17,816 nt of DNA from an uncultured Bacteroidales bacterium (GTDB lineage Bacteria > Bacteroidota > Bacteroidia > Bacteroidales > UBA932). The notes beneath the pieces are model-generated. The model had not been told where the DNA came from. It searched no databases and saw nothing but the letters and a program-made list of their open reading frames with translations. The position numbers were made by a program, and so were the translations under genes. This document shows positions 1 through 6,748 of the stretch, one piece after another; within the stretch, counting starts at the first letter, position 1, and each line of letters begins with the position of its first letter. The stretch is from contig CAMJJO010000021.1 of NCBI GenBank assembly GCA_946406095.1, positions 1 through 17,816 of the forward strand. Direction: 5' to 3'.

Positions 1-1745
1 CCGAGATACCTTATATGGTGAACAAGAAGGAGATGCTCGAGCGGATCGCCTCAATGGTGGAAGACAAGAAGATCGAGGGCATCACCTATATGAACGACGA
101 GACTTCCCGCGAGGGTGTCCGCGTTATCTTCCGCGTCAAGCAGGGGGCCAACACCAACGTGGTGCTGAACACCCTTTTCAAATACACTCCTCTTCAGTCG
201 AGTTTCGCCATCAACAACGTGGCCCTCGTGAAGGGGCGTCCCCGCACTCTCTCCCTCAAGGAGATACTCGCAAACTTCGTGGATTTCCGTCACGAGGTGG
301 TGGTGCGCCGCACGAAGTTCGATCTGGACAAGGCCCAGAAGCGTGCCCACATCCTGGAAGGCCTCCTCAAGGCCATCGACATCATCGACGAGATTATCGC
401 CCACATCCGCGCATCCAAGAGCGTAGATGAGGCCCGCGACGGCCTTGTGGCCAAGTTCGGCTTCACCGAGGCCCAGGCCCAGGCAATCGTCGAGATGCGT
501 CTCCGCCAGCTCACCGGCCTCGAGCGTGAGAAGCTGCAGGCTGAATACGACGAGCTCGAGAAGTTCATCGCCCATTGCCAGGAGGTTCTCGGCAGCGAGG
601 CTCTCCAGCTCCAGATAGTGAAGGACGAGTGCCAGGAGATGAAGGCCAAGTATGGGGATGCCCGTCGCAGCGAGATCACCCTCAGTGCCGACGAGTTCAA
701 CCCCGAAGACTTCTATGCCGACGAAGACGTGGTCATCACCATCTCCCATCTCGGCTACATCAAGCGCACCGCGCTCACCGAGTTCCGCACCCAGGCCCGT
801 GGCGGCGTGGGCAAGAAAGGCGGCTCCACCCGTGACGAAGACTTCATCGAGCACATTTACGTGGCCAACATGCACTCCACCATGCTATTCTTCACCGAGA
901 AGGGTATGTGCTACCGCATGAAGGTGTACGAGCTGCCCGAGGGCGTGCGTGCATCCAAGGGCCGTGCAATCCAGAATCTGCTCGCCATCGAGCAGGACGA
1001 CAGCATCCGCACCTATCTCAATGCTGCGAAGATCGAAGATACCGAATATGTGCAGAGCCACTATGTGACCCTGGTCACCAAGAAGGGCGTCATCAAGAAG
1101 ACCAGCCTGGAGGATTACTCCAACAAGCGCAGCCGCAACAAAGGAATCAAGGCTCTCACCATACGTGAGGGAGACGGCCTGCTGGATGCCGTGCTTACCA
1201 ATGGCAACGAAGATATCATGATCGCCGGCCGCAACGGCTACTGCGTGCGCTTCCGCGAAAGCGCTCTCCGCGATATGGGCCGCGGTGCTTCCGGCGTGCG
1301 CGGCATACGTCTGGCAGATGACGATGAAGTCATAGGCGTGCTCACATACGATCCGAATCGCGAGAACGCTTCGGAGCAGACCATCATGGTCGTCAGCGAA
1401 AACGGTTTCGGCAAGCGTTCCGATCCTGAGGACTACCGCCTTACCGCCCGCGGCACCAAGGGCGTCAAGACCATCAGCATTACCGAAAAGACCGGCAGCC
1501 TGGTTGCCATCAAGAACGTCACCGAGAACGACGACCTCATGATCATCAACCGTTCCGGGCTGACCATCCGCATGGCGGTTTCCGATACCCGCGTGGCCGG
1601 TCGCGCCACCCAGGGAGTGAAACTCATCAGCCTCCGCGAAGGGGATTCGATAGCTGCTGTTTCCGTGGTTGCCAAGGGTGAGGAAGAAGGCCAGGAAGAA
1701 GCTGTTGGCACGGAAAGTGCAGAAGCACCGGTAGAAAATGAATAA
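1..1745 (+). CDS. gyrA: DNA gyrase subunit A, C-terminal part (5' end outside window)
   Basis: GyrA is the DNA-cleaving subunit of gyrase (A2B2), which introduces negative supercoils using ATP. The frame is open from base 3, so about 580 residues are visible; the winged-helix domain with the catalytic Tyr lies upstream of the window. Visible in order, numbering from the Met at base 15: the end of the tower domain and the coiled-coil exit gate (TPLQSSFAINNVALVKGRP, then RHEVVVRR and LTGLEREK), and from about residue 225 the beta-pinwheel DNA-wrapping domain. The GyrA box appears as QARGGVGKKG at 260-269. This differs from the enterobacterial QRRGGKG, but Bacteroides GyrA has a very similar form as I recall it, so it looks lineage-typical. 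Blade-like repeats follow (RNGYCVRF, SENGFGKRSD, NRSGLTIRM). An acidic Glu-rich tail of about 20 residues closes the protein, as is common in the family. The GyrA box argues against ParC. Confidence 0.97.
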   Translation, partial: EIPYMVNKKEMLERIASMVEDKKIEGITYMNDETSREGVRVIFRVKQGANTNVVLNTLFKYTPLQSSFAINNVALVKGRPRTLSLKEILANFVDFRHEVVVRRTKFDLDKAQKRAHILEGLLKAIDIIDEIIAHIRASKSVDEARDGLVAKFGFTEAQAQAIVEMRLRQLTGLEREKLQAEYDELEKFIAHCQEVLGSEALQLQIVKDECQEMKAKYGDARRSEITLSADEFNPEDFYADEDVVITISHLGYIKRTALTEFRTQARGGVGKKGGSTRDEDFIEHIYVANMHSTMLFFTEKGMCYRMKVYELPEGVRASKGRAIQNLLAIEQDDSIRTYLNAAKIEDTEYVQSHYVTLVTKKGVIKKTSLEDYSNKRSRNKGIKALTIREGDGLLDAVLTNGNEDIMIAGRNGYCVRFRESALRDMGRGASGVRGIRLADDDEVIGVLTYDPNRENASEQTIMVVSENGFGKRSDPEDYRLTARGTKGVKTISITEKTGSLVAIKNVTENDDLMIINRSGLTIRMAVSDTRVAGRATQGVKLISLREGDSIAAVSVVAKGEEEGQEEAVGTESAEAPVENE

Positions 1746-1763
1746 TTACTAACATTAACTGAT

Positions 1764-3083
1764 ATGAAAAAGATTATTTTCGCACTTGCACTCCTGGCCT
1801 CTTTCCAGGTTGCAAACGCACAGCAGGCAAAGGACGCTGACGCTGCTGCAAAGAAAGTTGAAGCTGCAAAGGCTGCGACTCTCAACGAAAAGAAAGCCGC
1901 CAACATGGCGACTTGGATCAAGCTCGGCCAGACTTATGTCGATGCATATAATGCAGTTCAGGGCAATGGTTATGTCGGAGCATCCGAGGCTGACCTCCAG
2001 CTTCTCATGACCGGCATCAAACCCGTCAGCACCGAGACTGTAGAGATTCAGGGCCAGGCAATGACCGTCCAGCACTACGAAACTGCCGATTATTACTATG
2101 CCAACGGTAAGCTTGCTTCCATAGTGACGACCAAGCCCGCAGTCGAGAATGCTCTCGACGAGGCGGTCAAGGCATATAAGAAGGCTTTCGAGCTCGATGC
2201 CAAAGCCAAGAAGACCAAAGATATCGCCGCAGCACTCAGCAGCATCCACGACAAGTATTCAAACGATGCCGTCGCCGCCTATCAGCTGCAGGACTATGCA
2301 AAGTCTTCCCTGTTCTTTGAAAAAGCCGCTGAGGTCTCGACTCAGGAGCCTTATTCCCAGCTCGACACCAATGCAATCTACAATGCTGGCCTCACCGCCT
2401 GGATTGCAGGCGATACCGGCAGGGCGAAGGTCTTCTTCCAGAGGTGCCTCGATCATAAGTACTATGGTGACGACGGTGACGTTTATGCCCGTCTCTCTAC
2501 AATCGCCGAGAAAGAAGGGGACAAGGAGCTTTCCGTCAAGTATCTGGAGGATGGTTTCGTGAACTATCCCAAGAGCCAGAGCATCCTGATCGGCCTCATC
2601 AACTACTACACCACTTCCGGTGGCAGCACCGACCGTTTGTTCGAGCTGCTCGACGTTGCAAAGGCAAACGAGCCCAACAATGCTTCTCTCTGGTATGTGG
2701 AAGGCAATATCCGTCTGAAGATGGATCCTCCTCAGGTAGAAGAGGCTTTCAAGGCATACGATCACTGCAGCGAGATCAACCCCGAATATGAGTACGGCTA
2801 CATCGGAAAGGGTATCTACCTCTACAATCACGCCGTCGAGGTCCAGGAGAAGGCTTCCTTCGAAATGGACGACAGGAAATACGAGGCTCTCGTGCAGGAA
2901 TATGACAAGGCACTCAAGGAGGCCGTGGTTCCTTTCGAGAAGGCCTATGAGGTCACCAAGGACAACGAGATCAAGACTACCATCGCCGAATACATCAAGA
3001 ACGCCTGCTTCCGTTTCCGTGACGATCCGGAGTATCAGGCCAAGTACGAGAAGTTCAACGAGATAGTTTCCAACGGGAAATGA
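1764..3083 (+). CDS. Secreted tetratricopeptide-repeat protein
   Basis: This is a 439-residue protein with a clear Sec signal peptide (MKK, hydrophobic core, likely cut after ANA near residue 19), so it should be periplasmic or at the cell surface. Residues 20-50 are very Ala/Lys-rich and probably helical or coiled coil. From about 125 to 435 the protein is helical and TPR-like: A-x-x-A-Y-K-K-A-F-E-L-D at 133-145, Y-A-K-S-S-L-F-F-E-K-A-A near 178-189, G-D-x-x-R-A-K-V-F-F-Q-R near 216-227, and A-F-K-A-Y-D-H-C near 328-335. No enzyme motif is visible. It starts 18 bp after gyrA with no obvious terminator between, so it is probably co-transcribed. As I recall, a TPR protein next to gyrA also occurs in Bacteroides genomes. 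A scaffold role in an envelope complex is inference. Confidence 0.9.
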   Translation: MKKIIFALALLASFQVANAQQAKDADAAAKKVEAAKAATLNEKKAANMATWIKLGQTYVDAYNAVQGNGYVGASEADLQLLMTGIKPVSTETVEIQGQAMTVQHYETADYYYANGKLASIVTTKPAVENALDEAVKAYKKAFELDAKAKKTKDIAAALSSIHDKYSNDAVAAYQLQDYAKSSLFFEKAAEVSTQEPYSQLDTNAIYNAGLTAWIAGDTGRAKVFFQRCLDHKYYGDDGDVYARLSTIAEKEGDKELSVKYLEDGFVNYPKSQSILIGLINYYTTSGGSTDRLFELLDVAKANEPNNASLWYVEGNIRLKMDPPQVEEAFKAYDHCSEINPEYEYGYIGKGIYLYNHAVEVQEKASFEMDDRKYEALVQEYDKALKEAVVPFEKAYEVTKDNEIKTTIAEYIKNACFRFRDDPEYQAKYEKFNEIVSNGK

Positions 3084-3110
3084 AGTGGAGGCATTGCCGC
3101 TGCCGACACC

Positions 3111-4052
3111 GTGAGCATCTGCATCATTGGAGATGTGATGATGCACGCCAGGCAGCTGCAATACGATCACTCTTCTTTCCTGGAAGATTTGAAGCCGCTC
3201 CTTTCGGATGCGGATCTGGCGATAGCCAACGCTGAGTTTACGCTTGCGGGGCCACCCTATACCGGGTACCCCGCATTCAGCGCTCCGGACGGCTACCTTT
3301 CCAGTATTCTGGATGCAGGAGTGGATGTGCTCCTGACCGCCAACAATCACATCCTGGACAAAGGCACGAAGGGCTTGGAACGTACTTTGAAACAATATGA
3401 CCGCTTTGCCGGCAGCGGGCTGGACGAGAGCCAGTATCTTCAGAACAATCCTCTCATAGTGTCCGTGAAGGGAATACGGGTGGCACTGGTGAACTTTACT
3501 TACGGCACCAATGCCGGAGCCTCGAGCGAGTACCCTAAAGTGAGCCGGATGAAACGGGAAGAGATTGCCAGGCAGATGAAGAGGGCGCGGGAGTGTGCAG
3601 ATTTCGTCGTCGTGCTGCCTCATTGGGGCGAAGAATATGTGCTGAAGCACAGCGCTTCGCAGCAGGCGTGGGCGGAATGGCTGGTAGAGCAGGGGGCGGA
3701 TGCCATCATCGGCGCGCATCCCCACGTGGTGCAGGATACGACGCATATCAAAGGCGTGCCCGTGGTTTATTCGCTTGGGAATGCGGTATCCAACATGAGC
3801 GCCCCCAACACCCGCCTGGAGCTTGCCGCCGTACTGCATCTGGTCAAGTTCAGGGGCAGCGGAGAAAAGGCCCTGCTCGGCCCGGAACTGCACTTCCTGT
3901 GGTGCACCCTTCCCGGCAAGAAGACCGACGGCTACCGCACGGTAGTGGTGGAAGATCAGTCGGGCCGGCGGGACGACTGGCTGGACAAGGCAGATTACGA
4001 CAATATGACCGAGACTCTGGAAAGGGTCAGGAAAGTCACTGGAATAGAATGA
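3111..4052 (+). CDS. CapA-family (poly-gamma-glutamate-synthesis-like) metallophosphatase-fold protein, atypical start
   Basis: The 313-residue protein carries the CapA/PGA_cap motifs of the calcineurin-like fold: GDVMMH at 7-12, NAE at 40-42, TANNHILDKG at 76-85, PHWGEEY at 170-176, GAHPHVVQ at 201-208 and YSLGN at 220-224. These are the predicted metal-binding positions, so the active centre looks intact. Despite the family name, Bacteroidales members are not known to make polyglutamate; the substrate is unknown. The start is a problem. The only usual start codon in frame is GTG at 3111, directly at the first beta strand. The frame is open back to 3084 and encodes SGGIAAADT, which looks like the end of a signal peptide, but there is no room for the rest. 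The ATG at 3080, overlapping the previous stop, is out of frame. The stop overlaps the phoH start (ATGA). Domain identity is firm; start and localisation are not. Confidence 0.85.
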   Translation: MSICIIGDVMMHARQLQYDHSSFLEDLKPLLSDADLAIANAEFTLAGPPYTGYPAFSAPDGYLSSILDAGVDVLLTANNHILDKGTKGLERTLKQYDRFAGSGLDESQYLQNNPLIVSVKGIRVALVNFTYGTNAGASSEYPKVSRMKREEIARQMKRARECADFVVVLPHWGEEYVLKHSASQQAWAEWLVEQGADAIIGAHPHVVQDTTHIKGVPVVYSLGNAVSNMSAPNTRLELAAVLHLVKFRGSGEKALLGPELHFLWCTLPGKKTDGYRTVVVEDQSGRRDDWLDKADYDNMTETLERVRKVTGIE

Positions 4053-4987
4053 AGAAAACCATCACATTGGACACTTCAGACCCGGTAAGCATACTGGGCC
4101 CCGGGAACCGTATCCTTAACGAGTTCTGCACTTATTATCCCGGGCTGGAGGTTTCCGGCAAGGGGAACGAGATACTGGTGGAGGGGGATGAGGCCAGGAT
4201 AAACGACTTCGAGGCCAAATTCGCCCAGCTGGTTGCAATACGCAAGCACAAGCTGAACCTGACGGTCTACGACGTGGAGGACCTCTTCGCCGGACGCTCG
4301 TCATCTTCGGTGCTGGCGGAGCACGGCAATGCGGTGATAGTGCACACCAATGAGGGAAAGGCCATCCGCGCCCGCAATCCCAATCAGGAGAAGATGGTGA
4401 AGGCATACTTCAACAACGATCTGGTGTTTGCGGTAGGCCCTGCCGGCACCGGCAAGACTTATATAGCCATCGCTTTGGCCGTGCGCGCCCTCAAGAACCG
4501 GGAAGTCCGCCGCATCATCCTCACCCGGCCGGCGGTCGAGGCGGGGGAGCGGCTAGGATTCCTCCCCGGAGACCTGAAAGACAAGCTCGACCCGTATCTC
4601 CAGCCCCTGTATGACGCCCTCGGGGATATGATCCCCTCCCGCAAGCTGCAGGAATTCATCGCCGGGGGAACTATCCAGATCGCACCGCTAGCCTATATGC
4701 GCGGGCGCACCTTGGACGGGGCCTGCGTAATCCTGGACGAGGCCCAGAACACGAATATGGGCCAGCTGAAGATGTTCCTGACCAGGATGGGCACCAATGC
4801 CAAGTTCATCGTCACCGGCGACGCCACCCAGATAGACCTGCCCCGCAAAGAGGATTCGGGGCTGCTCAAGGGAATTGGGCTGGTGAAGGACCTGAAGGGA
4901 GTGGCAACCGTTTTCTTCGACGACCGCGATATCGTGCGCCACCCTCTGGTCAGCAAAATAGTGAAGGCCTTCGATGCGCAGGACTGA
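4049..4987 (+). CDS. PhoH-family ATPase (PhoH/YbeZ type)
   Basis: This cytoplasmic P-loop ATPase of 312 residues is of the PhoH/YbeZ family, proteins linked to RNA handling and often found with the YbeY RNase. The N-terminal part, about 1-100, is a KH-like region (SILGPGNRILNEF, ILVEGDEARINDF). The ATPase core follows: NPNQEKMVKA near 110-120, Walker A GPAGTGKT at 130-137, RPAVEAGERLGFLPGD, Walker B VILDEAQNT with DEAQ at 230-233, and GDATQIDLPR at 257-266 (sensor-like). All key residues are present and the length matches the bacterial family. The ATG at 4049 overlaps the CapA stop as ATGA, which suggests translational coupling. The reading frame stays open upstream to 3593, but that part lies inside the CapA gene and is not PhoH-like, so 4049 is the start. 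No ybeY-like gene is in the window. The specific role is not shown by the sequence. Confidence 0.93.
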   Translation: MKKTITLDTSDPVSILGPGNRILNEFCTYYPGLEVSGKGNEILVEGDEARINDFEAKFAQLVAIRKHKLNLTVYDVEDLFAGRSSSSVLAEHGNAVIVHTNEGKAIRARNPNQEKMVKAYFNNDLVFAVGPAGTGKTYIAIALAVRALKNREVRRIILTRPAVEAGERLGFLPGDLKDKLDPYLQPLYDALGDMIPSRKLQEFIAGGTIQIAPLAYMRGRTLDGACVILDEAQNTNMGQLKMFLTRMGTNAKFIVTGDATQIDLPRKEDSGLLKGIGLVKDLKGVATVFFDDRDIVRHPLVSKIVKAFDAQD

Positions 4988-4997
4988 CAGTTTTTTC

Positions 4998-5005
4998 TAT
5001 CTTTG
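4998..5005 (+). promoter_or_regulatory. Bacteroidetes -7 promoter box TATCTTTG ahead of the SPOR lipoprotein gene
   Basis: TATCTTTG is an exact match to the Bacteroidetes sigma-ABfrA -7 consensus TAnnTTTG. It sits in the 24-bp gap between phoH and the SPOR gene, after a run of six T (4991-4996). The G is six bases before the ATG at 5012, so the transcript would start at or within a couple of bases of the start codon (near-leaderless). A -33 TTTG at the usual spacing is not evident; only a weak TTCG at 4970-4973 is seen. It probably gives the downstream operon its own start point. Confidence 0.6.
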
Positions 5006-5011
5006 TAAGCT

Positions 5012-5542
5012 ATGATTAAAGGAAGGTTCATTTCCGGTATTCTGCTCGCCGCCCTCGCACTCTGCGTGTTCCAGGGCTGCGATTCTTTCCGCAGGCTGGC
5101 AGGCAGGCCGACATCGGACGAAATCGCTGCCAAACGGGAACTGATTCAGCGTGAAGAGGCGGCCCACCAGGCGCGTATGGACTCCCTGAGCCGCATTGAA
5201 AAGGCAAAGGCGGATTCCCTCGCGCTTCTGGACAAGATAAAGGAATCCGGAGAAATGCTCCTTTCCGCTTCCAGCCTCCGCAGGGTGAATACCCGCGATC
5301 TCAGCAAGCGCTACTACATTATGGTCGGTGCTTTCTCCAGCGCCGACAATGCCGGTTGGCTGGCTTCAAAGATCAAAGACGCCGGCTACGAGGTCGAGAA
5401 AATCCCTTACGGGAATGGTTTCACGGCCGTGGGAGTCGCCGGCACCGACGCTTTGGCACATTTATGGGATAGTCTCCAGAAGGTGCGGAACGAGTCGTTC
5501 TGCCCCAAGGATGTATGGATTCTTGTAAATGATGTGAAATGA
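5012..5542 (+). CDS. SPOR-domain lipoprotein
   Basis: The 176-residue protein has a lipoprotein signal: a hydrophobic segment at about 7-20 and a lipobox-like VFQGC with Cys23 as the lipidation site. Residues 35-80 are charged and Ala-rich, likely a helical or coiled-coil linker. Residues about 98-172 form a SPOR domain (KRYYIMVGAFSSADNAGWLASKIKDAGYEV...), the fold that binds denuded septal peptidoglycan glycans. This predicts an envelope protein anchored by lipid and attached to the cell wall at division sites. It follows phoH by 24 bp, with its own -7 box in the gap, and its stop overlaps the next start (ATGA). The domain is well supported. The division role comes from family knowledge and was not tested here. 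Confidence 0.9.
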   Translation: MIKGRFISGILLAALALCVFQGCDSFRRLAGRPTSDEIAAKRELIQREEAAHQARMDSLSRIEKAKADSLALLDKIKESGEMLLSASSLRRVNTRDLSKRYYIMVGAFSSADNAGWLASKIKDAGYEVEKIPYGNGFTAVGVAGTDALAHLWDSLQKVRNESFCPKDVWILVNDVK

Positions 5543-6744
5543 AGCGATTTATTCTTTTTATCTGCACGCTTTCCATAGCCCTTTCCGCCGGCGCCCAGGG
5601 TTATGCCGATCTTTTTGCCAGCGAAGAAGCTTTGAGCTTCAAGGCCACCGCGGATTCGATCTCGGCTTTAAGCGGCGAGGATGCCTTGGCGGATTTCGTG
5701 TCCGGGAGCCTTTCCGGGAGGGGAGTGGACCTTTATGAAAGTTCCGATTACACCAATTTCGGCATCCGTCGCGAGAACGGCGACACTGTCACCTTCCGCA
5801 ATGTGATCGGCTGGATTCCTGGGTACGGCAAGCAGCTGCACACCCGCTACATAGTCATCGGCGCCCGTCTGGCATCTTCCAATGCCTCCGGATTGACGGT
5901 GCTCCTCAACCTTGCCGAAAAGCTGAACACCAACAAGGTGCTCCTTCAGCGTTCGGTGATCATAGCCGCGTTCGGCGGCTCCGAGGAGGCCTGTGCCGGA
6001 TCGTGGTATTTCCTGAACCGGGCTTTCCCGGAAGTTGGGAGGATAGATGCTTATGTAAATCTGGACCTTTTCGATAACCCGAACCGCGGACTGTATGCCT
6101 ATTCCGGCTCGAATGCGGATATGAACCATATAGTCAACGCACTGTCCGCATCCCTGCAGCCGGCGCGTCCGGTCATTATCACGGCCGAGCCCGCAAGCTC
6201 GGACCACAGATCCTTCTACGAGAAGGAGATCCCATCCATTTTCTTTACCACGGCCGAGCCGGGAAAGATCTACCGCAACGGCACGGATGCAATGGAATAC
6301 GATGAGATGTGCCGCCAGTGCGAATATCTCTACAACTTCAGCCTCGCCCTCGCGAACGGCAACGCCCCCCGGTTCAGGCCGGATACGGATCCCTCCGGAG
6401 TTCCCCTGGTGGCTTTCGGCGACTGCGATACCAAGCCGACTTTCTTCGGGGTCTCCGATCCTTCATTCTTCCTGAGCCGCTGGGTGTACACATATCTCAG
6501 ATATCCCCAGTATGCCATCGACAACGGCATCCGGGGGAGAGTGCAGGTGAGTTTCGTCATCGACGAGAAAGGAAAGGTGAGGGACGTGCAGGTGGTGAAG
6601 GGCGTGCATCCTTCGCTGGACAATGAGGCCATTCGCGTGATCGAGGCCTCTCCGGATTGGAAACCGGGGCTGATGGGCGGAAAGCCGGTGCGCAGCCAGC
6701 TGTCGCTCTACGTAGAATTCAAATTGAAAAAAGCAAAGAAATAG
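5539..6744 (+). CDS. Secreted protein with degenerate M28 peptidase domain fused to a TonB C-terminal domain
   Basis: The protein has 401 residues. Residues 1-19 are a signal peptide (cut near AGA-Q). Residues about 30-275 resemble the M28 aminopeptidase fold: YIVIGARLASSNASGL at 104-119, then AAFGGSEEACAGSWYFL at 143-159, NLDLFD at 174-179, and SDHRSFYEKEIPSIFF at 221-236. Residues about 322-396 are a TonB C-terminal domain (YPQYAIDNGIRGRVQVSFVI, GKVRDVQVVKG, DWKPGLMGGKPVR). In active M28 enzymes the first part reads GAHxDx...GAxDNASG, which supplies a His and the bridging Asp. Here that loop is shortened to GARLASSNASG (108-118) and both ligands are gone, while the Glu pair 149-150, Asp176 and His223 remain. 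It is probably a non-catalytic binding domain. It overlaps the SPOR gene (ATGA) and precedes leuS by 4 bp. There is no N-terminal TonB transmembrane anchor or Pro-rich spacer, so it is not a classical energy transducer. Confidence 0.85.
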   Translation: MKRFILFICTLSIALSAGAQGYADLFASEEALSFKATADSISALSGEDALADFVSGSLSGRGVDLYESSDYTNFGIRRENGDTVTFRNVIGWIPGYGKQLHTRYIVIGARLASSNASGLTVLLNLAEKLNTNKVLLQRSVIIAAFGGSEEACAGSWYFLNRAFPEVGRIDAYVNLDLFDNPNRGLYAYSGSNADMNHIVNALSASLQPARPVIITAEPASSDHRSFYEKEIPSIFFTTAEPGKIYRNGTDAMEYDEMCRQCEYLYNFSLALANGNAPRFRPDTDPSGVPLVAFGDCDTKPTFFGVSDPSFFLSRWVYTYLRYPQYAIDNGIRGRVQVSFVIDEKGKVRDVQVVKGVHPSLDNEAIRVIEASPDWKPGLMGGKPVRSQLSLYVEFKLKKAKK

Positions 6745-6748
6745 ATAT

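Noticed and set aside
786..815. Unusual GyrA box QARGGVGKKG as a sign of altered gyrase or ParC
   Set aside because: Bacteroides GyrA has a closely similar box as far as I recall, so it is probably normal for the lineage.
2259..3893. A 544-codon open frame on the minus strand across the TPR and CapA-like genes
   Set aside because: It is antisense to two well-supported genes, has no recognisable domain, and such long shadows are expected in GC-rich coding sequence.
3593..4048. N-terminal extension of PhoH by 152 codons
   Set aside because: It lies wholly inside the CapA-like gene in another frame, is Arg/Gly-rich and unlike PhoH. The ATG at 4049 with ATGA overlap is the better start.
4985..5000. 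Intrinsic terminator after phoH, suggested by the six-T run
   Set aside because: No stable hairpin precedes the T-run. The run is better read as part of the promoter region leading to TATCTTTG.
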